From Streptomyces roseus (GTDB lineage: Bacteria > Actinomycetota > Actinomycetes > Streptomycetales > Streptomycetaceae), in NCBI RefSeq assembly GCF_001044425.1, contig NZ_LFML01000029.1, positions 73,989-137,988 of the forward strand: DNA of 64,000 bases, written 5' to 3'. Below the pieces are notes generated by a model. That model did no database searches and was not told the origin of the DNA. It worked only from the letters and a program-made list of their open reading frames with translations. Position 1 is the stretch's first letter, and each line of letters opens with the position of its first letter. This document shows, one piece after another, positions 25,310 through 35,175 of this stretch. The position numbers were made by a program, and so were the translations under genes.

Positions 25310-25318
25310 TCATTGGCG

Positions 25319-25345
25319 TTAGCACTCTCCGGTTGAGAGTGCTAC
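25319..25345. promoter_or_regulatory. CIRCE element 2 (HrcA operator)
   Basis: TTAGCACTC, 9-nt spacer, GAGTGCTAC: 17 of 18 consensus arm positions. It follows the first CIRCE by 9 bp, giving two operators 36 bp apart (about 3.4 helical turns). HrcA repression of groEL genes at normal temperature is established in Streptomyces. Confidence 0.95.
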
Positions 25346-25366
25346 TACACGGGACCGGGTCGGTGA

Positions 25367-27127
<1,761 letters not shown>

Positions 27128-27170
27128 TCGACCGCGGCTCCGGCCGCAGCCGATCGGCTGTTCTCACGAC

Positions 27171-27207
27171 CGAGGGCGGCACTCCCGTACAGGGGGTGCC
27201 GCCCTCG
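27171..27207 (+). terminator. Terminator after groEL2
   Basis: 12-bp perfect stem CGAGGGCGGCAC (27171-27182) with GTGCCGCCCTCG (27196-27207), 44 bp after the stop. Confidence 0.8.
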
Positions 27208-27302
27208 GGCGTTACGCGGCACCGTACCCGGGGGTGAGGGCGGCCGCGCCCGGGGGGCGAGACGGATCACCATCGGGCGGGGCGGTTTGGTTGACTGGGG
27301 GC

Positions 27303-27902
27303 ATGAGCGAGCTGTTCGTGAAGATCTGCGGCCTGAAGACCGGCCACGACGTCGGTGCGGCCGTGGACGCCGGCGCCGATGCCGTCGGGTTCGTCTTCGC
27401 GCCGGGAAGTCCCCGTACCGTCGACGCCGCCACCGCGCGGGCGCTCGCCGCGGGGGTGCCGGACTCGGTGCTCACCGTCGGGGTGTTCCGGGGGCAGCCG
27501 GTCGAGGAGGTGCGGCGCTTCGCCGAGGAGAGCGGCGTACGGGGCGTGCAGCTCCACGGGGACGAGGGCCCGGAGTTCTACGAGGCGCTGCGCGCCGGGG
27601 GCCGGACCCTGCTGCGGGCCACCGCGGAGCACGTGAAGCGCTGCGGGGAGTACGGTGAGGACCTGCTGCTGCTCGACGCGCCCGACCCCGGCTCCGGCAA
27701 GCCGTGGAACTGGGGCTCGGCGGAGTTCGCCGCGCCGGAGGGCCGCTGGCTGCTGGCCGGGGGGCTGACGCCCGGGAACGTGCGCGAAGCCGTCGCGACC
27801 ACCGGCGCCTGGGGCGTGGACGTGTCGAGCGGGGTGGAGCGCGAGCGCGGCGTGAAGGACCCCGCCCTGATCCGCTCCTTCATCGAGGCCGCCCGCGGCT
27901 GA
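27303..27902 (+). CDS. trpF: Phosphoribosylanthranilate isomerase TrpF
   Basis: 199 aa TIM barrel. General base Cys9 in VKICGLK, the QLHGDEG strand, general acid Asp in LLLDAPDPGSGKPWNW, and phosphate loops LAGGLTPGNV and GVDVSSGVER are all intact, so a working PRA isomerase is predicted. Streptomyces normally use the bifunctional PriA for this step and for histidine, so a dedicated TrpF would be redundant or specialised. It is not next to other trp genes: neighbours are groEL2 (behind a terminator) and a beta-propeller protein 73 bp downstream. ATG 27303 starts the conserved N-terminus. Confidence 0.88.
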   Translation: MSELFVKICGLKTGHDVGAAVDAGADAVGFVFAPGSPRTVDAATARALAAGVPDSVLTVGVFRGQPVEEVRRFAEESGVRGVQLHGDEGPEFYEALRAGGRTLLRATAEHVKRCGEYGEDLLLLDAPDPGSGKPWNWGSAEFAAPEGRWLLAGGLTPGNVREAVATTGAWGVDVSSGVERERGVKDPALIRSFIEAARG

Positions 27903-27975
27903 CCCTTCCGGTCGGAGGCTCGCGCCCCGGGCCCGCGGCCCGTCGCGGATAGGCTGCGGGCCGGGGAAGGGGATC

Positions 27976-29379
27976 ATGGACACGCCACCGCCGCTCGTGG
28001 AGCGGCTCCGGGACCACGTACGCCTCGCCGCGGCCTGCGCGTTCGGCGCGGTCGCGGCGCTGTACGCCGTCCTGTCCGTGAAGTTGACCGTCGTGGACAT
28101 GACCGACGGCGTGTGCGATTTCGGCGGCTGCCCGCGCGGACTGGGGCCGCTGGTGGGGTGGACGCTGCTCGCCGGGTCGGCCGCGGGCGGACTGTGGTGG
28201 TCGGTGGTGAAGGGCCGGGCGTACGGGTCCGGCGTCGGCCGGAGCGCGGCGGTCGCCGTCGCGCTGGTCGCCCTGTGGCCCGCCTGGCTCGGCTTCTCGT
28301 GGCTGCGCGGCCCGCACATGGACCTCTTCTCGTACCAGGCCCCGCTGGGCCGGGCCGCCGGGAAGCCGCTCGGCTCCTGGGCGGGGGACCCGGCCGCGGG
28401 CTCCGTGGTCCGGGTTCGCGCGGACGGCGTGACCGGCTACGACGGCGAGGGCCGCCACGGCTGGAGCCTGCCCGCCCCGGCCGGAGGCGAGGTCTGCGTG
28501 ATGAGTGCGCAGGCCCCCTCCGGCACCGGCCTGCTCACCATGGCCACGGCGGGGAGCGGCTGCGGAAACCGCCTCGTCGCCGTGGACGTCGCCTCGGGCA
28601 AACAGCGCTGGACCAGGGAGCTCCCGAAGCTCGTCGGCAAGCCGTCCGCGGGCGGCTCGCTGGCGGTGGCCGCGACGGCGGACTCCGTACTCGCTCACGA
28701 CCTGGCCACCGGCGCCGAGCTGTGGCGGTCCCCGCTGCCGCCCGGCGCGACGGCCGTGGAGGTCACCGTCGGCCCCGAGCGGGTCCTGCTCCTGGCCCGG
28801 ACCGACCGGGGGGTCGAGTTGTTCGCGCTCGGCGCCCGCACCGGCGCCCTCGCCTGGCGGTTCCCGATGCCGGTCGGGTACGAGTACCCGCGCATCGTGT
28901 CGGCCTCCCCGGCCGCGGCGGTCGGGGACGGGCGGCTGCTGGTGTTCGACGAGCAGGGGCGGGTGCGCGCCGAGTCGCGGGAGCCGTACGTCCCGACCAC
29001 GGGCGGGACGGAGTGGCTGGTCGCGGACGACGTGCTGTTCGCGTCGGTTCCGGAACGGGAGGAGGCGGAGGTCCTGGCGGCCTTCTCCCTGAAGGACGGC
29101 CGCCACCTGTGGACCCGTGCGTTCGAGCACGACTGGCGGGTCCGCGCCCTGGCCGCCGACGGCCGCGCCGGCGGCCGGATCGCCGTGGTCACGGAGGGCG
29201 CGTACACCCACCTCTGGCACCTCGACCCGCGCACCGGGAACCCGGACGGAGAGTCGACGGTCCTGCGGGGGCTGCGGCTGGGCGAGTCGTTCGCCCTCCA
29301 CGGCAGGACGTTCGTCAACCTCGACGACGACGGCCGCCTCCCGCCCCTCTTCGACGTGGCCCCGACGACCGGCTGGTGA
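27976..29379 (+). CDS. Membrane-anchored PQQ-like beta-propeller protein
   Basis: 467 aa. Three N-terminal hydrophobic segments (about 16-38, 54-74, 86-104), then an extracytoplasmic beta-propeller of PQQ-enzyme repeats: AVDVASGKQRWTRELP, AHDLATGAELWRSPLPPG, ALGARTGALAWRFPM, AFSLKDGRHLWTRAFE. The blades lack PQQ-ligand residues that I can recognise, so a structural or ligand-binding role is more likely than a dehydrogenase. Start ATG 27976 with GGGGAAGGGG just upstream. Confidence 0.78.
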   Translation: MDTPPPLVERLRDHVRLAAACAFGAVAALYAVLSVKLTVVDMTDGVCDFGGCPRGLGPLVGWTLLAGSAAGGLWWSVVKGRAYGSGVGRSAAVAVALVALWPAWLGFSWLRGPHMDLFSYQAPLGRAAGKPLGSWAGDPAAGSVVRVRADGVTGYDGEGRHGWSLPAPAGGEVCVMSAQAPSGTGLLTMATAGSGCGNRLVAVDVASGKQRWTRELPKLVGKPSAGGSLAVAATADSVLAHDLATGAELWRSPLPPGATAVEVTVGPERVLLLARTDRGVELFALGARTGALAWRFPMPVGYEYPRIVSASPAAAVGDGRLLVFDEQGRVRAESREPYVPTTGGTEWLVADDVLFASVPEREEAEVLAAFSLKDGRHLWTRAFEHDWRVRALAADGRAGGRIAVVTEGAYTHLWHLDPRTGNPDGESTVLRGLRLGESFALHGRTFVNLDDDGRLPPLFDVAPTTGW

Positions 29380-29417
29380 GTCCGGGGCCGTGATGAGCAC
29401 CGCCCCGGGGGTGGTGG

Positions 29418-29831
29418 TCAGACCTTGACCGCGGCGAGGCGTTTGCCGCAGAGGGCCGTCAGGTCCTCCGGGTCGGAGGTCAGGACGGTGACCGGCCCGG
29501 GCGCCGCGAGCGCGGTGGCGGCGAGCATGGCGTCGATGGCGTGCTTGTGCCCGTGCAGGCCTGCTTCGCGCAGCAGATCGGTGGCGTGGTGGGCGATCTC
29601 CTCCGTGACGGGTTCGACCACCACGCGGGACAGCGCCCACTTCAGTGCCGGCACGTTGATCTGGGGGTGGATCACTTCGACGAGGGTGGCCGTGCTGGTG
29701 ATGACGCGCACGTCGTCGGCAAGGGCGAGGGCGAGCCACCGCGTGATCACGCGGTCCCGCAGTACGGCCTTGGCGAGTCCCTCGCTGTCGAGCACGAGCG
29801 TGCCGCCCGGTGTCGCCGCCTGACGGGTCAT
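29418..29831 (-). CDS. vapC: PIN-domain toxin VapC
   Basis: 137 aa. Acidic PIN residues are visible at Asp15 (TLVLDSEGLA), Glu52 (TATLVEVIHP), Asp100 (HKHAIDAMLAA) and Asp120 (VLTSDPEDL), the metal-binding set of VapC ribonucleases. The start ATG overlaps the stop of the antitoxin gene by 4 nt, so production is coupled. VapC toxins cut tRNA or rRNA when freed from VapB. Confidence 0.87.
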   Translation of the reverse strand: MTRQAATPGGTLVLDSEGLAKAVLRDRVITRWLALALADDVRVITSTATLVEVIHPQINVPALKWALSRVVVEPVTEEIAHHATDLLREAGLHGHKHAIDAMLAATALAAPGPVTVLTSDPEDLTALCGKRLAAVKV

Positions 29832-30109
29832 GAGGCTTTCCTCTCGGGCTCGCTGTCGGCGCTCTGCGCGGCGCGGGCTCGCCGCTGGATCTCGCGCGTC
29901 GCCTCGATCTCTTCCTCGGTGATGGGCCCGTGCTCCGCCTCGGCGACGGCGATGAGCTCGGCGAGGTTGTCGCGCTCGATCTGGCGGGCCACGGCGGCGG
30001 TGACGTAGGCGGACAGGCCCGAGGGGCCGCTGCGGGCGCGAGCGGCCTCGGCGACGTCGCGGGGCATCGAGATCGAGTACTTCTGGGTGGGCTCGCTCAT
30101 GCCACCCAT
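29828..30109 (-). CDS. VapB-type antitoxin
   Basis: 93 aa from ATG 30109 (GGAAG four bases upstream), or 90 aa from ATG 30100. The N-terminal KYSISMPRDVAEAARARSG is a ribbon-helix-helix DNA-binding pattern, followed by an acidic helical tail (EAEHGPITEEEIEATREIQ) suited to wrap the toxin. It precedes vapC with a 4-nt overlap, the usual antitoxin-first order, and would repress its own promoter. Confidence 0.85.
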   Translation of the reverse strand: MGGMSEPTQKYSISMPRDVAEAARARSGPSGLSAYVTAAVARQIERDNLAELIAVAEAEHGPITEEEIEATREIQRRARAAQSADSEPERKAS

Positions 30110-30242
30110 GCTACTTCCGATGCCACCGCCGTATCCGGCGTGTGGGGTGGGGGAATACATGTGCATAGGTTGATGGCATATGCGGGCCCGAGGGGCATCC
30201 AGCGGCGTGCGTTAGCTCGATGGTGTGATCATGCGGTGAGCT

Positions 30243-30878
30243 TCAAGCGGGGACCGGGCCGTCCGTGCTCAGGCGGGCGTGGAGGTGTTCGTCGTGCCAT
30301 CCGTCCGCGTGGAGCAGGGCGCCGCGCATGGTGCCCTCCAGGGGGAAGCCGGCCTTCTCCGCCACACGGCAGGAAGCCGGGTTGGCCACGGAGTGGGTGA
30401 TCCGCAGGCGGTGCAGGCCGAGGCCGTCGAAGGCCCAGCTGCTGACCCGGGCCGTGGCCCCGGCCATGACACCGGTGCCGCGGCCCGCGGGCAGCAGCCA
30501 GTACAGGATCTCCCCGCTGCCGCCCGGGAGATCGAGGTCGGCCACGCCGATCAGCCCGACGGGCAGGCCCCCGCCGCTCGGGGCCACCGCCCAGACCGCG
30601 GCCGCCTCGGCGTGCCAGCGCTCCTGCCAGCGCGCGATCCGTTCCTCCGCCCCGGCCGGGGTCGGCACCGGTGTGCGGTTCCAGTGGCGGATCTCCGGGT
30701 CGTGGCAGGACTCGACCAGCGCGGGGGCGTCGTACGGGGTCCACGGCCGCAGGTGGAACGGGCCCGGGAGGTCCAGGACCGGCTGGGGGCGGCCCGCCAT
30801 CCGGCCCGGCGGGACCACCGGGGGGAGGGCGGGGGCGGGAACGGTTCCGGCGGGCGCGGTGGCGGCGGGCGTCTGCAT
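30243..30878 (-). CDS. GNAT acetyltransferase, RimJ/RimL type
   Basis: 211 aa. After a Pro/Ala-rich 38-residue N-terminus comes a RimJ/RimL-like domain: FHLRPWTPYDAPALVESC, LPVGLIGVADLDL, LLPAGRGTGVMAGATARV as acetyl-CoA loop, LHRLRITHSVANPASCRVAEKAGF. Family members acetylate protein N-termini or antibiotics. A downstream in-frame Met at residue 27 would remove most of the low-complexity leader. Lies 22 bp downstream of murP on the same strand, so it may be read from the mur transcript. Confidence 0.78.
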   Translation of the reverse strand: MQTPAATAPAGTVPAPALPPVVPPGRMAGRPQPVLDLPGPFHLRPWTPYDAPALVESCHDPEIRHWNRTPVPTPAGAEERIARWQERWHAEAAAVWAVAPSGGGLPVGLIGVADLDLPGGSGEILYWLLPAGRGTGVMAGATARVSSWAFDGLGLHRLRITHSVANPASCRVAEKAGFPLEGTMRGALLHADGWHDEHLHARLSTDGPVPA

Positions 30879-30900
30879 CCGGGAAGTCTTCCCGGTCGTT

Positions 30901-32388
30901 CTAGATCTCCGCCAGGGAGGGCTCCGTGGCCGCCGGTGGGGCGGCGGCCGGGGTCGGGGCCTGGTCGGTGTCGAGGTCGGTCAGCATCTGGCGCGTGAAG
31001 CCGAAGAAGTACGTGGCGACGAAGCCGGCCAGGTAGCCGGTCAGCAGCCCGCCCGCGTAGATCGCCAGGTTCGGGCCGAGTCCCGACGGGCCGTCCAGCA
31101 GCGGGAACAGGGCCCAGCCGGACGGGCCGATGGCGGTGGCGCCGAAGGGGGCGCCGAGCTGGTTGAAGAGCCCGATGAACGCCCCGCCCGCCGCGCCGCC
31201 CACGCAGGCGGTGACGAAGGGGCGCCCGAGCGGGAGGGAGACCCCGTAGATCAGCGGCTCGCCGACGCCCAGGAAGCCTGCCGGGAGCGCGGATTTGATG
31301 GTGGTGCGCAGGGAGCGGTTGTGCGGCACCCGGCAGTAGACCGCGAGCGCCGCGCCGACCTGGCCCGCGCCCGCCATGGCGAGGATCGGCAGGAGGGCGG
31401 TGTGGCCGGTCTGCTCGATGAGGGTGGTGTGGATCGGGATCAGCGCCTGGTGCAGGCCCAGCATCACCAGCGGCAGGAACAGGCCGCCGAGGACCAGCCC
31501 GGCGAAGGCCCCGCCGGCGGAGAGCAGCCAGGTGGCGGCGGAGCCGATGGCGGTGGCGACCTCCCCGGCGAGGAACATCAGGCCGAAGATCGTCACCAGC
31601 CCGGAGACCAGCACGGTGAGGGTGGGGGTGACCAGCGCGTCCACCGACTCCGGTACCCACCGGCGGCACAGCCGCTCCACGTGGACGGCGAGGAAGGCGG
31701 CGGCCAGGGCCCCGAGGACCCCGCCCTGCCCAGGGGAGAGGTGCTGGCCGAAGGCGTCGATCTTGGTGACGCCCGGGAAGACGATGATCGCGGCGACGGC
31801 CCCGCCCAGGATCGGCGTACCGCCGAACTCCTTGGCCGTGTTGTAGCCGACGAAGACCGCGATCAGCGACATGAACCCGGAGGCGATCGCGGCGAGCGCC
31901 GGGACGACGGTGGGCAGCCAGCCGGTGTTGAGCAGCACGCCGTTCAGGCCCGCGATGATGCCGCAGCCGATGAGCGCGGGGATCAGCGGGACGAAGATGT
32001 TCGCGATCCGGCGCAGGAACAGCTTCACCGGCGTGCTGTTGCGGGCCCGCTGCGCCTCCTTCAACGCGGCGCCCTGGGCGGCGAGTTCCCCGGCGGTGAC
32101 CGGCGTGCGCGGGAGATGACCGGCAGCGCGGCCCTCCTCGACGAGCGCCTCGAACTCCGGGGTCACCCGGGCGACCGTCCCCGGGCCCAGCACGATCTGG
32201 TACGTCTCGTCCTCGACGACGCCCAGGACCGCGGGCAGCGCCCGCAGGGCCTCGTCGTCGACGAGCGAGCGGTCGTGGAGCGCGATGCGCAGGCGGGTCA
32301 TGCAGTGCGCGATCGAGCTGATGTTGTCCGGGCCGCCGACCAGGGGGAGGATCGCGGCGGCTGTGGCGCGGTTCTTGTCAGTGGACAT
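30901..32388 (-). CDS. murP: PTS EIIBC sugar permease, probable N-acetylmuramic acid transporter MurP
   Basis: 495 aa. N-terminal EIIB domain with phospho-Cys29 in IAHCMTRLRIAL, a linker (about 90-125), then an EIIC domain with about ten membrane helices and the substrate loop GVGEPLIYGVSLP. No EIIA domain is present, as in E. coli MurP, which borrows EIIA-Glc; Streptomyces has a separate EIIA-Crr. It is the last of murR-murQ-murP, and the MurNAc-6-P etherase directly upstream makes MurNAc the likely substrate. Confidence 0.87.
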   Translation of the reverse strand: MSTDKNRATAAAILPLVGGPDNISSIAHCMTRLRIALHDRSLVDDEALRALPAVLGVVEDETYQIVLGPGTVARVTPEFEALVEEGRAAGHLPRTPVTAGELAAQGAALKEAQRARNSTPVKLFLRRIANIFVPLIPALIGCGIIAGLNGVLLNTGWLPTVVPALAAIASGFMSLIAVFVGYNTAKEFGGTPILGGAVAAIIVFPGVTKIDAFGQHLSPGQGGVLGALAAAFLAVHVERLCRRWVPESVDALVTPTLTVLVSGLVTIFGLMFLAGEVATAIGSAATWLLSAGGAFAGLVLGGLFLPLVMLGLHQALIPIHTTLIEQTGHTALLPILAMAGAGQVGAALAVYCRVPHNRSLRTTIKSALPAGFLGVGEPLIYGVSLPLGRPFVTACVGGAAGGAFIGLFNQLGAPFGATAIGPSGWALFPLLDGPSGLGPNLAIYAGGLLTGYLAGFVATYFFGFTRQMLTDLDTDQAPTPAAAPPAATEPSLAEI

Positions 32389-32421
32389 GTGGTGATCGCC
32401 TTGCGTCGGGGAAACGGGGCA

Positions 32422-32445
32422 GTCAGCAGGTCAGCAGGTCAGCAG
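32422..32445. repeat. 8-bp tandem repeat between murQ and murP
   Basis: GTCAGCAG repeated three times, with a fourth partial copy supplying the murQ stop codon. Slippage here could change the end of MurQ or the spacing to murP. Confidence 0.75.
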
Positions 32446-32446
32446 G

Positions 32447-33409
32447 TCAAGGAGTCCGATTCGAGGCCGGCGCCGGAGCCGGCGCCGGGGTCATCGCCAG
32501 GGCCTCGCGGAGGTGGCCGTGCGCGGCCGTGAGCAGTTCGGCCGCCGCCGAGCCGTCCACGCCGCCGAGCAGTACGAGCACGGCCTGCTTGACCTCGCCG
32601 CCCGCGGCGTCGAGCGCGGCCTCGATCTCCTCGTCCGGCGCCCCGGTGGCCAGCGCGACGATCCGGCGGGAGCGGGCGCGCAGCTTCTCGTTGGAGGCGC
32701 GCAGGTCGACCATCAGGTTCCCGTACGTCTTGCCGAGCCGGATCATGGTGATCGTCGAGATCAGGTTCAGTACGAGCTTTTGCGCGGTACCGGCCTTCAG
32801 CCGGGTGGACCCGGTCAGCAGCTCGGGCCCGGTGACCACCTCGATGCCGTGTTCGGCGGCGGCGGCCAGCGCCGAGCCGGCGTTGCAGGACAGGCCGACC
32901 GTGAGCGCGCCGCGCGTACGGGCGTACTCGACGGCGCCGATCGCGTACGGGGTGCGGCCGGAGGCGGAGACGCCGACGACGGTGTCCTGCGGTCCGATCC
33001 CCAGGGCGGTGAGGTCCTCGGCGGCCAGCTCCTTCGAGTCCTCGGCGCCCTCGACGGACCGGACCACGGCCCCGGGCCCGCCCGCGATCAGGCCTACGAC
33101 CTGCGCCGGGTCGGTGTTGAAGGTGGGTGGGCACTCGCTGGCGTCCAGTACGCCCATCCGGCCGGCCGTGCCGGCGCCCGCGTACACGAGCCGCCCGCCG
33201 CGGGCCATCCGCGGCGCGATGGCGTCGATCGCGGCGGCGATGCGCGGCAGCTGCGCGGCGACGGCGGCCGGGACGGTGGCGTCCTCGGCGTTCATGGTCC
33301 GGGCGATGTCGAGGGTGGACTGCCGGTCGATCTCGGCGAGTTCGGGCCGGAAGGCTTCGGTGGTCAGGGTGTCGAGCTGGGCGCGGAGCGCGGTGTACGA
33401 GCCGGTCAT
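32447..33409 (-). CDS. murQ: N-acetylmuramic acid 6-phosphate etherase MurQ
   Basis: 320 aa SIS-domain lyase. Signatures RLVYAGAGTAGRMGVLDASE and CPPTFNTDP, the sugar-phosphate loop VVGVSASGRTPY, and the catalytic Glu in SVEGAEDS. Cleaves the lactyl ether of MurNAc-6-P to GlcNAc-6-P, the substrate of NagA encoded 16 kb away. Start ATG 33409 overlaps the regulator stop by 4 nt. Confidence 0.93.
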   Translation of the reverse strand: MTGSYTALRAQLDTLTTEAFRPELAEIDRQSTLDIARTMNAEDATVPAAVAAQLPRIAAAIDAIAPRMARGGRLVYAGAGTAGRMGVLDASECPPTFNTDPAQVVGLIAGGPGAVVRSVEGAEDSKELAAEDLTALGIGPQDTVVGVSASGRTPYAIGAVEYARTRGALTVGLSCNAGSALAAAAEHGIEVVTGPELLTGSTRLKAGTAQKLVLNLISTITMIRLGKTYGNLMVDLRASNEKLRARSRRIVALATGAPDEEIEAALDAAGGEVKQAVLVLLGGVDGSAAAELLTAAHGHLREALAMTPAPAPAPASNRTP

Positions 33410-34401
33410 GGGCGGGGGCTCCTGGCGGATCGGCGGGGGGCGAGGGCCTCGTGGGAGGCGGCGAGCGCGGGTGCGGCGGTCTCGTACGTCTGCTGCGCGA
33501 CGGCGACGAACAGGCAGTCGACGACGAGGAGTTGGCTGGTCCGGCTGGACATGGCGGCCGGGCGCAGCCGGGTCTCGCGGGCGGCGGAGGTGGCCAGTAC
33601 GAGGTCGGCGCAGTGGGTGACGGGGGCGTGCGGGCGGCCGGTGAGCGCGATGGTGGTGGCGCCGCGTTCGAAGGCCGTGCGGAGGGGGTCGATCACGTCG
33701 CCGGTGGCGCCGGAGTGGGTGATCGCGACGGCGGCGTCGCCGGGGCGCAGCTGGACGGCGCCGGTGACGGCCAGGTGGGGGTCGCCGTGCGCGTGGGCGA
33801 CGAGGCCGATGCGCAGCAGCTTCTGGGCGAGGTCCTGGGCGACGAGGGCGGAGGCACCGACGCCGTAGATGTCGATCCGGCGGGCGGTCGCGAGCGCGGT
33901 GGCGGCGGCGGCGAGCGCGGTGAGGTCGAGTCCGGCGGCGGTGTCGGCGAGGGTCTGGGCCTCCTCGTGGGCCAGCTTCGCGACGACGTCGGCGATCGGG
34001 TCGTCGACGGCTATGTCGGCGGTGACGACGGGGGCCGAGCCGGTCTCCTGCCGCGCGGCGAGCGCGGCGAGGGCCAGGCGCAGGTCGCGGTAGCCGGGGT
34101 AGCCGAGGAGGCGGGCGGTGCGGACGACGGTGGCCTCGCTGGTGCCGGTGCGGGCGGCGAGTGCGCTGACGGTGAGGCGGGAGCAGCCGGCCGGGTCGGC
34201 GGCGACGGTTTCGGCGACGGCCTGGACGGAGCGGGTCATGGAGGGGCCGAGGCTGCGGACGCGGGCGCGCAGCGGGACGGCGTCCGGGACCGCCCCGGAG
34301 GGGGTGCCGGGGGTGGGGCCCGGGGCGGTGCCGGGGGCGGCTGCCGGGTCGGCGCCCGCGCCACCTCCCTCGCTGAAAGTTACTTTCGGGTCCTTGCTCA
34401 T
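33406..34401 (-). CDS. murR: RpiR/MurR-type transcriptional regulator
   Basis: 331 aa. N-terminal low-complexity Pro/Gly segment (10-45), RpiR helix-turn-helix (LTVSALAARTGTSEATVVRT, LGYPGYRDLRLAL), then a SIS domain (IDIYGVGASALVAQDLAQKL, AVAITHSGATGDVIDPL) for a sugar-phosphate effector, plausibly MurNAc-6-P. First gene of the operon and overlapping murQ, so self-regulation is likely. Two identical-pattern boxes flank the annotated start. If the true start is downstream (GTG at VPLRARVRSLG), both would be upstream. ATG 34401 has no clear ribosome binding site and the mRNA may be leaderless. Confidence 0.88.
   Translation of the reverse strand: MSKDPKVTFSEGGGAGADPAAAPGTAPGPTPGTPSGAVPDAVPLRARVRSLGPSMTRSVQAVAETVAADPAGCSRLTVSALAARTGTSEATVVRTARLLGYPGYRDLRLALAALAARQETGSAPVVTADIAVDDPIADVVAKLAHEEAQTLADTAAGLDLTALAAAATALATARRIDIYGVGASALVAQDLAQKLLRIGLVAHAHGDPHLAVTGAVQLRPGDAAVAITHSGATGDVIDPLRTAFERGATTIALTGRPHAPVTHCADLVLATSAARETRLRPAAMSSRTSQLLVVDCLFVAVAQQTYETAAPALAASHEALAPRRSARSPRP
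34373..34389. promoter_or_regulatory. MurR operator candidate, box 1
   Basis: CTGAAAGTTACTTTCGG: GAAA/TTTC palindrome with the same outer bases as box 2. Within the first codons of the annotated murR. Confidence 0.5.
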
Positions 34402-34403
34402 CT

Positions 34404-34420
34404 CTGAAATCTATTTTCGG
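34404..34420. promoter_or_regulatory. MurR operator candidate, box 2
   Basis: CTGAAATCTATTTTCGG: shares CTGAAA-N5-TTTCGG with box 1 exactly, 31 bp away (three helical turns). Immediately upstream of the murR start; A/T content is exceptional for this genome. Confidence 0.55.
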
Positions 34421-34504
34421 CCGGGGTGGGGGTCAAGGCACCATTCGGGCACCGGTACGGGAACGACCTTCACCACTTGGGCCGTACGGGTTCACAATGG
34501 GCGC

Positions 34505-34882
34505 ATGGACCACGCGACCCCCCTGGAACAGGCGCTGCACGCCGCCCGCGCCCTCGTCCTCGCCGATCTCGTCGCGGGCGAGGTCGCGGAGGCCGATGTC
34601 GTCTCCCTCGTCGAGGACTCGGTCACGCACCGCCGGTGGTGGGTGGAGCAGTGGCCGGAAGGGGTCGGCTACCTCGCCGGACTCGTCGCCCAGGACGTAC
34701 AGGACGCGCTGCTGGAGAAGTACGGGCGCTGGCCGCTGTGCCCGGTCTGCTCGCACGGCGATCCGCACGCGCTGGACGTGGAGCCGGAGTTGGGGCCCGA
34801 TCCGCACTGGGTGTGCGCGAAGGCCGGAGTGAAGGTCGCCGCGGTAGGCGGCCTCGCGCCCGTGTTCGGCGCCGGCCGGTGA
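34505..34882 (+). CDS. Hypothetical protein with C-terminal zinc-ribbon-like cysteines
   Basis: 125 aa. Helical N-terminal part (EQALHAARALVLADLVAGEV) and RRWWVEQWPEGVGYLAGLVAQDVQDAL, then WPLCPVCSHGDPHAL and HWVCAKAG, a Cys-x2-Cys plus Cys arrangement suggestive of a metal site. No known family recognised. Divergent from murR, and 7 bp upstream of a DUF4031 gene, so probably co-transcribed with it. Confidence 0.65.
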   Translation: MDHATPLEQALHAARALVLADLVAGEVAEADVVSLVEDSVTHRRWWVEQWPEGVGYLAGLVAQDVQDALLEKYGRWPLCPVCSHGDPHALDVEPELGPDPHWVCAKAGVKVAAVGGLAPVFGAGR

Positions 34883-34889
34883 GCGGCCG

Positions 34890-35159
34890 GTGACGCTCTA
34901 CATCGACCCGCCGACCTGGCCGGGCCACGGCCGCATGTGGTCCCACCTGGTCAGCGACGTCTCGTACGAGGAACTGCACGCCTTCGCCGCGTCGATCGGC
35001 TGCCCGGCGAAGGCGTTCGAGCGGGACCACTACGACGTGCCCTCGCACCGCTACGCGGACGCGGTCGCCGCGGGCGCGGTGGAGGTCGGCAGCAAGGAAC
35101 TGGTCCGCCGCCTGACGGCCGCGGGCCTGCGCCGCCCGAAGGGGCGCCCGGCGGCGTAA
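34890..35159 (+). CDS. DUF4031 protein
   Basis: 89 aa, GTG start. Opens TLYIDPPTWPGHGRMWSHLV and continues FAASIGCPAKAFERDHYDVP, the hallmark of DUF4031, a small actinobacterial/proteobacterial family of unknown role. Conserved His, Asp and Trp residues suggest an enzyme-like or metal-binding pocket. Confidence 0.82.
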   Translation: MTLYIDPPTWPGHGRMWSHLVSDVSYEELHAFAASIGCPAKAFERDHYDVPSHRYADAVAAGAVEVGSKELVRRLTAAGLRRPKGRPAA

Positions 35160-35175
35160 GGGCAGGGGGCCCGGG

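Noticed and set aside
30265..32532. A 755-codon plus-strand open frame across murP
   Set aside because: Arg/Gly/Glu low-complexity translation opposite a gene with verified EIIB and EIIC motifs. Same GC artefact.
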